From Frankia sp. AiPa1 (GTDB lineage: Bacteria > Actinomycetota > Actinomycetes > Frankiales > Frankiaceae), in assembly GCF_023243075.1 (NCBI RefSeq), contig NZ_JALKFZ020000001.1, positions 124,001 to 188,000 on the forward strand: DNA of 64,000 nt, read 5' to 3'. Shown piece after piece: positions 1 through 8,465 of this stretch (positions are counted from its first letter, which is position 1; the number at the start of each line of letters is the position of its first letter). A program made the translations under genes and the position numbers. The notes beneath the pieces are model-generated. The model had not been told where the DNA came from, ran no database searches, and was given only the letters and a program-made list of their open reading frames with translations.

Positions 1-1566
1 CTCGGCCAGCACCTCAAATCCGTCGGGGAACGGGAAGTAGGCGTCACTGGCCGCTACCGCGCCCTTGGCCCGGTCGGCCGCCCGAGTGACCGCCAGACGG
101 GCAGCATCGACCCGGTTGACCTGGCCCATCCCGACACCGACGGTCGCTCCATCGCTGGCGAGCAGGATCGCGTTGGACTTCACCGACCGGACTGCCCGCC
201 AGGCGAACCGCAGATCGGCGAGCAGCGCCGCGTCGGCGGGCGCACCGGCCTCCAGCGTCCAGCCGGACGGCTCGTCGCCCGGCTCCTCGACAGCGTCCCG
301 CGACTGCAGCAACAGCCCACCGCTGATCGGGCGCAGCTCGATGCCGCGCTGATGCGGCGGGGCGGGGGACTCGAGCAGGCGGATCGACGGTTTACGGGCG
401 AGGATCTCCACCGCGCCGGGCTCGTAACCGGGAGCCACCACGACCTCCGTGAAGATCTCGGTGATCTGCTCGGCGAGTTCGACGGTGACCGGCCGGTTCG
501 TGGCGATCACCCCGCCGAAAGCCGACACCGGGTCGCACGCGTTCGCCTTGCGATGGGCCTCGGCGATCGTCACGCCGACGGCGAGGCCGCACGGGTTCGC
601 ATGCTTGATCACGGCGACCGCGGGCTCGGCGAAGTCGTACACGGCCCGGCGGGCGGCATCGGTGTCCGTGTAGTTGTTATAGGACATCTGCTTGCCGTGC
701 AGCTGGCGGGCGGTGGCCAGCCCCCCGCCGGTCCCGTCGTGCCCGGCCTCGACGTAGAGGGCGGCCCGCTGGTGCGGGTTCTCCCCGTAGCGCAGCACGT
801 CGGACCGGTGCCACTGGGCCGAGAGCACGTCCGGCCAGCCGGTCTCCCGGGCGACCTCGTCGGGCGCCACGACGCTGGCGAACCACGAGGACACCCCCAC
901 GTCGTAGGCGGCGGTGTGGGCGAACGCCCGCGCCGCGAGCCGGCGGCGGGCCGGCAGGTCGTAACCCCCGTCGCGCACTGCCTCGGCCAGGGCGGCGTAA
1001 TCCTGCGGGGAGACGACGACAGCGACGGAGGCGTGGTTCTTCGCCGCCGCCCGGATCATCGCCGGACCGCCGATGTCGATCTGCTCGACGGCTTCGTCCT
1101 CGCTGGCCCCGCTGGCGACCGTCGCCGCGAACGGATAGAGGTTCACCACCACCAGGTCGAACGGCTCGATGTCGAGCTCAGCGAGTGCGGCGGCGTGCTC
1201 GGCGTTGCGCAGATCGGCGAGCAGGCCGGCGTGCACCCGGGGATGCAGGGTCTTCACCCGGCCGCCGAGCACCTCGGGGAAACCCGTCACCGTGCTCACC
1301 GGCGTCACCGCCAGCCCAAGGCGGGAAAGTACCTGGGCAGTCGAGCCGGTGGAGACGACCTCCACCCCTTCGGCCAGGAAGGCCTCGGCAAGCACATCCA
1401 GCCCGCTCTTGTCGTAGACGCTGACCAGCGCCCGGCGCAACGGTCGACGCCCGGTGGGAATCACCTCGGCCGATCCGCCTGAACCCGCGGCGGCCGGCCC
1501 CCCGTCCGGCCCGGGACCACCGGCCCCGCCGCTGCCCGCAACCACGTTCTCACCCGATGACGTCAT
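1..1566 (-). CDS. purH: Bifunctional AICAR transformylase / IMP cyclohydrolase PurH (3' end outside window)
   Basis: Performs the last two steps of IMP synthesis in the cytosol: formylation of AICAR with 10-formyl-THF, then ring closure. The 522 codons present are open to the window edge; the family is about 520-530 residues, and this protein also has a Gly/Ala/Pro-rich N-terminal extension of about 38 residues, so only the extreme C-terminus is missing. The cyclohydrolase domain (MGS-like fold) starts at the [11 protein letters not shown] stretch, with [13 protein letters not shown] following. The transformylase half has the [10 protein letters not shown] motif near residue 290 and IKHANPCG near 318. 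The start ATG at 1566 overlaps the purN stop as ATGA, so the two genes are probably translationally coupled. Family and neighbourhood are unambiguous. Confidence 0.97.
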   Translation of the reverse strand, partial: MTSSGENVVAGSGGAGGPGPDGGPAAAGSGGSAEVIPTGRRPLRRALVSVYDKSGLDVLAEAFLAEGVEVVSTGSTAQVLSRLGLAVTPVSTVTGFPEVLGGRVKTLHPRVHAGLLADLRNAEHAAALAELDIEPFDLVVVNLYPFAATVASGASEDEAVEQIDIGGPAMIRAAAKNHASVAVVVSPQDYAALAEAVRDGGYDLPARRRLAARAFAHTAAYDVGVSSWFASVVAPDEVARETGWPDVLSAQWHRSDVLRYGENPHQRAALYVEAGHDGTGGGLATARQLHGKQMSYNNYTDTDAARRAVYDFAEPAVAVIKHANPCGLAVGVTIAEAHRKANACDPVSAFGGVIATNRPVTVELAEQITEIFTEVVVAPGYEPGAVEILARKPSIRLLESPAPPHQRGIELRPISGGLLLQSRDAVEEPGDEPSGWTLEAGAPADAALLADLRFAWRAVRSVKSNAILLASDGATVGVGMGQVNRVDAARLAVTRAADRAKGAVAASDAYFPFPDGFEVLAE

Positions 1567-2177
1567 GATTCCTCCTGACCATGAACCCCTGCCGCCGCTG
1601 CACCCGGCAGGTTTCCCGAACGCACGATCTCACCGATCGTCGCGACGAACAGGCCGCGTTCGACCTCCTGGATCCGAGCCCGCAACGACGCCTCCGTGTC
1701 TGTCGGATCCACCGGCACCGCCCGCTGGGCGATGATCGGACCGGTGTCGACTCCCTCGTCGACCCAGTGCACCGTCACCCCGCTCACCTTGACATCGGCG
1801 GCCAACGCGTCCCGCACGGCAGTGGCTCCGGGGAAGGCCGGCAGCAGCGACGGGTGGGTGTTGATCGTCGGAAACCGCTCGATGACCTGGCGGCCGAGGA
1901 TCTTCATGTAACCGGCGAGCACCAGCAGGTCCGGGGCGAACGCGGCGATCCGCTCGGCGGTGGCCACGTTGAACGCCGCACGATCCTGATGATCTTCAAG
2001 CCGGACGGTGAACACCGGAACACCGACGGCCTCGGCACGCCGTTGGGCGCCGGTGTCGGGCCGGTCGGTGCCGACCGCCACGACCCGCGCGGCGAACCCG
2101 GGTTCTTCGGCCGCGTCGAGGATCGCCTGCAGGGTGGTTCCCGCACCCGAGGCGAGGACGACAAGGCGAGCTGCCAC
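1563..2177 (-). CDS. purN: Phosphoribosylglycinamide formyltransferase PurN
   Basis: Transfers the formyl group of 10-formyl-THF to GAR, step 3 of purine synthesis. The protein is 204 residues, normal for the family. It starts with the [12 protein letters not shown] nucleotide-binding strand-turn. The catalytic region [12 protein letters not shown] lies near residue 109 and [10 protein letters not shown] carries the catalytic aspartate. An in-frame reading continues far upstream, but homology begins right at the GTG at 2177, which has a GGAG ribosome-binding site about 6 nt upstream, so I chose that start. The stop overlaps the purH start by 4 nt. The purN-purH pair next to a PerM-type membrane gene is a conserved actinobacterial arrangement. 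Confidence 0.96.
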   Translation of the reverse strand: MAARLVVLASGAGTTLQAILDAAEEPGFAARVVAVGTDRPDTGAQRRAEAVGVPVFTVRLEDHQDRAAFNVATAERIAAFAPDLLVLAGYMKILGRQVIERFPTINTHPSLLPAFPGATAVRDALAADVKVSGVTVHWVDEGVDTGPIIAQRAVPVDPTDTEASLRARIQEVERGLFVATIGEIVRSGNLPGAAAAGVHGQEES

Positions 2178-2525
2178 AACACACTCCGTAACGCAGACGG
2201 GACGGCGCCGAGAATCCCGCAGCCGCATGCAATCCACGGCCGCGCGCACTGCGGCCACCCCGAGAACCCGTGGCCGTCGACCACTCACGGACACCAGCAG
2301 GCCTGCGATACCCACGACCCGACGCCCGCCGCGAGCACACGCCGCCGCGCGCGGTATACCCGGATACCCACCCGCCACCTTCGTGGACGAACGGCGGACG
2401 AACGGCGACCGTCCGACTGTACTGACTCGGAGCGCTTTGGCGGGCCGCAATGCGTGGCCCGCTCGCTGGCTTTCGCGCAAACCGGCGGCTCTCCGCTTCG
2501 CCCGGCCCCGTGGGCCGTCCCGCCG
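2178..2525. other. Intergenic region upstream of purN
   Basis: Gap of 348 bp between the XRE-like regulator and purN. Reading frames across it look like codon-bias shadows. It contains a short direct repeat of GACGAACGGCG near 2396-2417 and an AT-richer patch near 2350-2372. A purN-purH promoter probably lies here, but I cannot point to a convincing -35/-10 pair. Confidence 0.3.
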
Positions 2526-3056
2526 TCAGGCCGCCGGCACCCACCCGGAGACCAGGCCGGCCAGCAACGCCTCGATCGACGCCGTCGTCGGCAGGTCGCC
2601 CTCCTCGCCCCGGGCCAGCGCGACCGCCACGGGAAGCAGCCCGACGCAGACGTCACCGCTGGCCTCGGCACCGGCCTGCGTCACACCGGCCGCCCGCGCG
2701 TCGAGATCACCGAAATCAGGGCCGTCCAGCAGCTCGCCGGGCCGGCACCGATACAGCTCGGCCAGCCGCCACAATGTGACGGCCGACGGCGCGCGGCCGC
2801 CCTTACCCGGCCAGCTCTCCCAGTACGACCAGGCCTTGCCCGTCTTGACCGGGCCGGAGCCGGGCCAGCGCTCGTTCCAGCGGCGGGCGGCATCCTCCTG
2901 CGTCCACCCGTGGGCGAGGCGATAGGCCACCAGTGGGCGTAGCCCGTGCCGCGCCTGCAGGCGCGACGCGATTCGGCGAAATGACCAGCCGAACGCCCGC
3001 AGTTGGCGGGCCTCGGCGCGAACGTGGGCAGTCGTGACCGGCACGAAGACCTCCAT
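2526..3056 (-). CDS. XRE-like helix-turn-helix regulator
   Basis: Predicted cytoplasmic DNA-binding protein of about 176 residues. The N-terminal part contains WSFRRIASRLQARHGLRP followed by an XRE-like segment (AYRLAHGWTQEDAARRWNERW ... TLWRLAELYRCRPGELL), a pattern I know from Streptomyces and Frankia regulators of unknown target. The C-terminal 60 residues resemble nothing I recognise. I chose the ATG at 3056; a GTG at 3119 would add 21 residues, and neither has a strong ribosome-binding site. It sits between the PerM-like gene and purN on the same strand, so it may regulate or be co-transcribed with them. Target and ligand are unknown. Confidence 0.7.
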   Translation of the reverse strand: MEVFVPVTTAHVRAEARQLRAFGWSFRRIASRLQARHGLRPLVAYRLAHGWTQEDAARRWNERWPGSGPVKTGKAWSYWESWPGKGGRAPSAVTLWRLAELYRCRPGELLDGPDFGDLDARAAGVTQAGAEASGDVCVGLLPVAVALARGEEGDLPTTASIEALLAGLVSGWVPAA

Positions 3057-3128
3057 GGCGCTGATCCACTGGAGGTGGACGATAGCCGAGGGGACCGACA
3101 GTCCCGGCCGCCGCGACACCCGGATCGG

Positions 3129-4637
3129 TCAGTCCGGACGGCGCGACGTCCATGTCGCCGGCCGCGAACGCACCGGAGCAAGCCGGCGCCGCCAGAACGA
3201 CGGCTCGGCGTCCCGGGCCAGAAACGGCCGCTCCGCCCGCCGAACCGCAAGATCGATACCACCCACCAGCACCAGGCCGACCAGCGCGATCTCGCCGCCG
3301 GCCAGCAGGCCGCACACCCAGGCAGCGGCCGGCCCGTACTGACCGGCGCCGCCGACCTGCCCGCCCGACTCGCTTCCGGCCAGCCCGCACAACAGCCCGC
3401 AGACCAGCCCCGCGAGCAGCACCGTGCCGAGCCTGTCCCGCGAGCGCCACCCGGCGGTCGCCCGGTGCATCATCATCGCACTCACCGCTCCGGCAACGAG
3501 CGGCACCAGCAGCAGCAGCGGCCATCCCACCCGGGGCAGGGCACTCGGCGGCAGGGATGCGAGCACCGGCAGATCCGGCGCCCTCGTGACGTGCACCATG
3601 TCCGCGCGCACCAGACCGGACCCGACATGGAATCCCGGGCCGAGCGCGTACGACAGCGCCCACACCACCAGATTGGGAATCAGGGCAAGCTGGGTCGCAG
3701 CCAGGCCCACTCCACCGAGAACACCTACGTCGAGCTCCCGTTCCGCACCGGCGACCTCGGGCAGGGTGGCGGCGATCACCAGGGCCACGCCGAAGGCCGC
3801 GGCCGCGATCAGCGACGCGAAGGCCGCTGTGCCGCACGCCAGCGGCGTCCGCAGCCACCGGGGCAACCGCCGCCAGGCGGTCCGCAGCCGATGACGGCCG
3901 GCCAACGCGCCGACCAGCGCCGCGGGCAGGGCCAGCACGATCGTGCCCAGCACTGCCGAGAGCAACGTCGGACGAGCCGGCCCGGACCGCACCGCCAGCG
4001 CTACCAGCACGACGAACAATGTCTGGGCGACGACGACCTCCACGACGTCCACCGCGATCCGACGCCAGGGCACCGGCACCGGGGCCGCTGCCCGCCGGAC
4101 CCCTTCCTGGGGATCGCCCACGGCCGCGCCCGCCCCCGGCCCGCTGGGGCTGCCTGTTCCACCGGCCCCACCCCCACCTGCGCTGGCAGACCTGGCCGCG
4201 CCGCCGCGGCCGGCACCGGAGGTCACCGCAGCGCGGTCACCGTTCGTCGCCTGGACGGCGTGGTCGGCGAAGCGCCCGGGCGCGCGCGCGGCGCGGGGGC
4301 CGGGCCAGGGCGAGAGGCCTGCCTGCCGATGGGCCGCGCTCAGGGCCGCGAGCAGCGGGAACGGCACAAGCCCGAGCGGACGCAGGGCGATCGCCCCGTC
4401 CGAGAGGCGCAGGGTGGCGCCGTGGGCGACAAGCCACAGATCCGCGCCGACCCGCAGTGCCGCGCCCGGGCTGGTCGACGAGCCGGTGTCGGCCCCCCAC
4501 ACCACCAGGACGACGACCTCGATGAAGATCAGGCCTGCCGCCGACGCGGCGACCGCGGCGACCGCCGGCCGGCCGATCCGCAGCCACAGGTGATCGAGAC
4601 CCGGTCGAAGGGACCCTGACGGGTGGGAGGCGGGCAC
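3129..4637 (-). CDS. PerM-like multi-pass membrane protein (DUF6350)
   Basis: Integral membrane protein of 502 residues with about eight or more hydrophobic segments, for example AAGLIFIEVVVLVVWGA near the N-terminus, TLFVVLVALAV, LGTIVLALPAALVGALAG, PLLLLVPLVAGAVSAMMM and GEIALVGLVLVGGIDLAV near the C-terminus. A long Gly/Ala-rich loop lies at about residues 130-190. Position immediately upstream of purN-purH and downstream of a DUF5336 gene and sucCD matches M. tuberculosis Rv0955 (perM), whose product supports cell division and persistence. Assignment rests on this synteny plus the hydrophobic profile; sequence identity to PerM could not be measured here. Confidence 0.75.
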   Translation of the reverse strand: MPASHPSGSLRPGLDHLWLRIGRPAVAAVAASAAGLIFIEVVVLVVWGADTGSSTSPGAALRVGADLWLVAHGATLRLSDGAIALRPLGLVPFPLLAALSAAHRQAGLSPWPGPRAARAPGRFADHAVQATNGDRAAVTSGAGRGGAARSASAGGGGAGGTGSPSGPGAGAAVGDPQEGVRRAAAPVPVPWRRIAVDVVEVVVAQTLFVVLVALAVRSGPARPTLLSAVLGTIVLALPAALVGALAGRHRLRTAWRRLPRWLRTPLACGTAAFASLIAAAAFGVALVIAATLPEVAGAERELDVGVLGGVGLAATQLALIPNLVVWALSYALGPGFHVGSGLVRADMVHVTRAPDLPVLASLPPSALPRVGWPLLLLVPLVAGAVSAMMMHRATAGWRSRDRLGTVLLAGLVCGLLCGLAGSESGGQVGGAGQYGPAAAWVCGLLAGGEIALVGLVLVGGIDLAVRRAERPFLARDAEPSFWRRRLAPVRSRPATWTSRRPD

Positions 4638-4777
4638 GTCAGGACGCTCGCATGCGATCAGTCGTCAACCGGTCCAACACGCCGTCCACGACCCGACAAA
4701 ATGCGGTACGCCCCCCAGGTCCGGATCGAGCCGTCGACCGACGTCCTGGCCGCGGCGGCGAGAGGTGCCCGGTGCCG

Positions 4778-4811
4778 CCGATGGCGCGGGTGTGAACCGC
4801 CGCGCCATCGG
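4778..4811 (-). terminator. Terminator-like hairpin after the DUF5336 gene
   Basis: Perfect 12-bp inverted repeat (arm CCGATGGCGCGG at 4778-4789, complement at 4800-4811) with a 10-nt loop, starting 17 nt past the stop of the DUF5336 gene on the minus strand. There is no U-tract, which is common for actinobacterial terminators. Confidence 0.55.
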
Positions 4812-4828
4812 TGACCCGCGGCCTGGGC

Positions 4829-5749
4829 TCAGCGGTCCGAGGAGGGCGGCTGGCCGTAGCCGCCGGCGGGCGGCTGCTGACCCTGCTGACCATAGCCAGG
4901 CGGCTGCTGCTGGCCATACCCACCCGCGGGGGGCTGCTGACCGTAGCCGGGCTGCTGGCCGTACCCCGGCTGCTGCTGGCCGTACCCGCCGCCGGTCGGC
5001 GGCGCACCGTACCCGCCCTGCTGGGGCTGCTGACCGTACGGCGGCTGACTCGGGCCGCCACTGGCCGGGGGTGCACCGTATCCGCCCTGCTGAGGCTGCT
5101 GGCCATAGCCGCCACCCGCGGGCGGCTGACCGTAACCCGCCGGCGGCGGACCATAGCCCTGCGGCGACTGGCCATAGCCCGGCTGCTGCTGGCCGTAGGC
5201 GCCGGGAGTCGGCTGCTGGCCGTAGGGCTGGCCGTAGGGCTGGTTGGGCGAGGACTGCCACTGACCCTGCCCCCCGGCTCCACTGCCGGGACGGCCGGGC
5301 AGGGGGACCCCGCTGGCCAGCGCGGCCAGCACACCGAACACGCCCTGCACCAGGGAGGCGACGAGCGCGAGGTAGAAGCCGACGCTGGGGCCCGCGTCCA
5401 CCCCGGAGGGCACGTCGGGAAAGCGGATCCACCGGATGATCAACAGCAGGAAGGCCAGCGCCGAGGCAGCTGGCAGGACCCAGAGGATCGACACCGGGCC
5501 GACATCGGGCACCCGCAGGCCCGCGAACAGCCTGGCCGCGAGAACACCGGCGACGGCGAGGACCAGCAACACCGGGAACCACGAGTTGAAACCGAGCCCC
5601 CACCCGTTCTCGTGGCCGGTCTGCGTGGTCCCGAAAAACGAGAACTTCGCCGAGTACCACGGCAGAAAGCTCACGATGAACATGACCGCCCCAGCGGCGA
5701 TCACCCCGATGTCGTTGGTCGCGATCTCGCGACCGCCGATTCGTGCCAC
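4829..5749 (-). CDS. DUF5336 membrane protein with Gly/Tyr/Gln/Pro tail
   Basis: Membrane protein of 306 residues. Residues 1-165 hold four predicted transmembrane helices ([79 protein letters not shown]). The remaining 140 residues are a low-complexity tail of repeated [16 protein letters not shown] units, probably disordered and cytoplasmic. Fold and position between sucCD and a PerM-like gene match M. tuberculosis Rv0954 (DUF5336), a membrane protein linked to the cell division complex. The downstream hairpin suggests it can be a separate transcript from the PerM-like gene. Molecular function is not known. Confidence 0.8.
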   Translation of the reverse strand: MARIGGREIATNDIGVIAAGAVMFIVSFLPWYSAKFSFFGTTQTGHENGWGLGFNSWFPVLLVLAVAGVLAARLFAGLRVPDVGPVSILWVLPAASALAFLLLIIRWIRFPDVPSGVDAGPSVGFYLALVASLVQGVFGVLAALASGVPLPGRPGSGAGGQGQWQSSPNQPYGQPYGQQPTPGAYGQQQPGYGQSPQGYGPPPAGYGQPPAGGGYGQQPQQGGYGAPPASGGPSQPPYGQQPQQGGYGAPPTGGGYGQQQPGYGQQPGYGQQPPAGGYGQQQPPGYGQQGQQPPAGGYGQPPSSDR

Positions 5750-5829
5750 GACGGAAACCCCACTTCGTCAGGTCGGTCGGTGTACGGCGTGGTACGCCGA
5801 GGCACCGCTCTGGAGTCTCGCAGCAGTGC

Positions 5830-5864
5830 GGGGATGAGGGAAGCGGTGTGCCTCCCTCATCCCC
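5830..5864 (-). terminator. Perfect 12-bp hairpin downstream of sucD
   Basis: GGGGATGAGGGA at 5830-5841 and its exact complement at 5853-5864, with an 11-nt loop, lie about 70 nt past the sucD stop. No U-tract follows, but the stem is perfect and intergenic. Likely terminator of the sucC-sucD transcript. Confidence 0.65.
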
Positions 5865-5932
5865 GTCAACCAGGCGACTCCTCGACCGTCCGACGATGGG
5901 TACCGCACGCGGAACCCATCAGACGGTCTGAT

Positions 5933-6805
5933 CTACAACGACCGCATGATGTCAGCCATCAGGCGGGCGGTCTCGGACGGGGTCTTACCCACCCGCACAC
6001 CGGCCTTCTCCAGGGCTTCCTTCTTCGCCTGGGCCGTACCGGACGAACCGGACACGATGGCGCCCGCGTGGCCCATCGTCTTGCCCTCGGGCGCGGTGAA
6101 GCCGGCGACGTAGCCGACGACCGGCTTGCTCACGTGCGCCTCGATGTGCGCCGCCGCGCGCTCCTCGGCGTCACCGCCGATCTCACCGATCATGACGATC
6201 GCGTCGGTGCCCGGGTCGGCCTGGAAGGCGTCGAGGGCATCGATGTGGGTGGTGCCGATGACCGGGTCACCGCCGATGCCCACGCAGGTGGAGAAGCCGA
6301 ACTCGCGCAGCTCGTACATCATCTGATAGGTCAGCGTGCCGCTCTTGCTGACCAGGCCGATGCGCCCGCCCGGGGTGATGTCGGCCGGGATGATGCCGGC
6401 GTTGGAGACGCCGGGGCTCGCGATGCCGGGACAGTTCGGCCCGATGATCCGGGTCGTGCCCTTCGACTGGCTGTACGCGAAGAACTCGGTGGTGTCGTGG
6501 ATCGGCACGCCCTCGGTGATGACCACCGCGAGCGGGATCGCGGCGTCCACCGCCTCGATCGCCGCGTCCTTGGTGAACTTCGGCGGCACGAAGATCACCG
6601 AGACGTTCGCACCGGTCTGCGCGATCGCGTCGGTGACGGAGCCGAACACCGGCACGTCGTCGACCTTCTGGCCGGCCTTGCGAGCGTTGACGCCCGCGAC
6701 GACCTTCGCGCCGGATGCGAGCATCCGCCTGGTGTGCTTGGTGCCCTCCGAGCCGGTGATGCCCTGCACCACGATCCGGCTGTTCTCGTCAAGCCAGATA
6801 GCCAT
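5933..6805 (-). CDS. sucD: Succinyl-CoA synthetase alpha subunit SucD
   Basis: Alpha subunit of the TCA-cycle enzyme that converts succinyl-CoA to succinate with nucleotide triphosphate formation. At 290 residues it is standard length. The N-terminal CoA-binding Rossmann domain has [13 protein letters not shown] and GVNARKAGQ; the C-terminal ligase domain carries the phosphohistidine motif [12 protein letters not shown] near residue 247. It starts 24 nt after the sucC stop, so the two subunits form an operon. Confidence 0.98.
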   Translation of the reverse strand: MAIWLDENSRIVVQGITGSEGTKHTRRMLASGAKVVAGVNARKAGQKVDDVPVFGSVTDAIAQTGANVSVIFVPPKFTKDAAIEAVDAAIPLAVVITEGVPIHDTTEFFAYSQSKGTTRIIGPNCPGIASPGVSNAGIIPADITPGGRIGLVSKSGTLTYQMMYELREFGFSTCVGIGGDPVIGTTHIDALDAFQADPGTDAIVMIGEIGGDAEERAAAHIEAHVSKPVVGYVAGFTAPEGKTMGHAGAIVSGSSGTAQAKKEALEKAGVRVGKTPSETARLMADIMRSL

Positions 6806-6829
6806 CGGTTCGCAATCCCTTCGCGCTCG

Positions 6830-7996
6830 TCAGGCCGCGGCCGCGGCGAGCTGGGCGGCGAGCTTCGCCGCGCCGTCCATCGTGTCGACCGGCTTGACCA
6901 CCGGCAGGTTCGCCTCCGCGAGGATGCGGCGGCCCTCCTCGGCGTTGTTGCCGTCCAGGCGGACCACCAGCGGGGTGGTGACGTTCCCGACGATGTCGAG
7001 GGCCTGGATGATGCCGTTGGCCACCGCGTCACAGGCGGTGATGCCACCGAAGATGTTGACGAAGACGCTCTTCACCGACGGGTCACCCAGAATGATGGAC
7101 AGACCGTTCGCCATCACCTCGGCGGAGGCGCCGCCACCGATGTCGAGGAAGTTCGCCGGCCGCTTGCCGCCGAACTCCTCGCCGGCGTAGGTGACCACGT
7201 CCAACGTCGACATGACCAGGCCGGCTCCGTTTCCGATGATCCCGACCTCGCCCTCGAGCTTGACGTAGTTGAGGCCCTTCTCCTTGGCCTTCTGCTCGAG
7301 CGGGTCGACCGCGGAGACGTCGACGAACGCCTCGTGCTCGGGGTGGCGGAAGTCGGCGTTCTCATCCAGGCTGACCTTGCCGTCGAGCGCGACGACCCGG
7401 CCGTCCGCGGTCAGGATGAGGGGATTGACCTCGACCAGGGTGGCGTCCGACTTCACGAAGACGGTCCACAGCTTGGCGAGCAGCTCGGTCGCGCCCTCGA
7501 TCGCGGCCTCGGGAAGCTTCGCGGCCACCGCGATCTCCCGTGCCTTGGCCGCGTCGACGCCGGCCAGTGGGTCGATGAGGATGCGGGCCAGCGCCTCGGG
7601 CTTGGTGGCGGCCACTTCCTCGATCTCCATGCCACCCTCGCGGGAGGCCATGGCGAGGAAGGTGCGGTTGGCCCGGTCCAGCAGGAAGGAGGCGTAGTAC
7701 TCCTCCGCGATGTTGCTGGCCTCCTCGACGAGCACCGAGTGGACCGTGTGGCCCTTGATGTCCATCCCGAGAATCGCCGTCGCCTTCGCGAAGGCGTCGT
7801 CCGGTCCGTCGGCCACCTTGACGCCGCCGGCCTTGCCTCGGCCGCCGGCCTTGACCTGTGCCTTGACGACCACCTTGCCGCCGAGCTCGGTGGCGATCGC
7901 GCGAGCCTCCTCGGGAGTGGTCGCGGTCTTCCCGGTGGGTACCGGAACGCCATGTTCGGCGAACAACTTCTTCGCCTGGTATTCGAAAAGATCCAC
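6830..7996 (-). CDS. sucC: Succinyl-CoA synthetase beta subunit SucC
   Basis: Beta subunit of 388 residues that supplies the ATP-grasp nucleotide site and the subunit interface. The N-terminus [20 protein letters not shown] is the family signature; [18 protein letters not shown] is the ATP-grasp region and [15 protein letters not shown] with [12 protein letters not shown] mark the C-terminal flavodoxin-like domain. It is the first gene of a sucC-sucD operon. It is the best anchor for the synteny with the pcrA-sucCD-perM-purNH block of other actinobacteria. Confidence 0.98.
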   Translation of the reverse strand: MDLFEYQAKKLFAEHGVPVPTGKTATTPEEARAIATELGGKVVVKAQVKAGGRGKAGGVKVADGPDDAFAKATAILGMDIKGHTVHSVLVEEASNIAEEYYASFLLDRANRTFLAMASREGGMEIEEVAATKPEALARILIDPLAGVDAAKAREIAVAAKLPEAAIEGATELLAKLWTVFVKSDATLVEVNPLILTADGRVVALDGKVSLDENADFRHPEHEAFVDVSAVDPLEQKAKEKGLNYVKLEGEVGIIGNGAGLVMSTLDVVTYAGEEFGGKRPANFLDIGGGASAEVMANGLSIILGDPSVKSVFVNIFGGITACDAVANGIIQALDIVGNVTTPLVVRLDGNNAEEGRRILAEANLPVVKPVDTMDGAAKLAAQLAAAAA

Positions 7997-8033
7997 GGTC
8001 CGTCCAGTCGGATGCGGTCGTTACGGGGTGGGT

Positions 8034-8063
8034 TGCGTAGGGCTGCGTAGGGCTGCGTAGGGC
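8034..8063. repeat. Three tandem copies of a 10-bp repeat upstream of sucC
   Basis: The unit TGCGTAGGGC occurs three times exactly in a row, with a partial fourth copy to 8066, 38 nt upstream of the sucC start. The 10-bp period places the copies on the same face of the helix. It lies in the probable sucC promoter or leader. The rest of the 7997-8465 gap shows no gene. Confidence 0.7.
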
Positions 8064-8465
8064 TGCACAGAACGCCTGCGAGCCTACTGACGAGCTGGTT
8101 GGGGCGCGCGTCACGCGCTGCGTTGCCGCCACCGCCACGACGGCTCCACCACGCACGGCCGGCCGGTCCGGGCGGCTGACCACGATCGGGCCAGTTCCAC
8201 GGCCTGGCCGGCTCCGAGTCCACGTCAGACCCCGCGATACGGGACAAATGAGAGGAGAGCCTGACGCCGACGGCCCGGCCGGCGCCCGCTCCCCGGCCCG
8301 GCCCGGCCCTGATTTCGCGACGCTCAGCGTGACCAGCGGGCACGCGAGGGCGATTCCTGGTGTCGGAGATCACGACACTACGCGGATGTGATATGCCAGA
8401 AATCACAGTAGAACAACACCGATCGTGGTCGGCCTCGAACGTTTCCGCGCGACGCTCAAGGCAAT

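Noticed and set aside
2803..3858. Open frame of 351 codons overlapping the regulator and PerM-like gene in another frame of the same strand
   Set aside because: Both overlapped genes have recognisable features; this frame has none.
4811..8050. Very long open frame (over 1000 codons) on the plus strand across DUF5336, sucD and sucC
   Set aside because: It is antisense to three clearly homologous genes and its composition (Arg, Gly, His) is the usual shadow of GC-rich codon bias.
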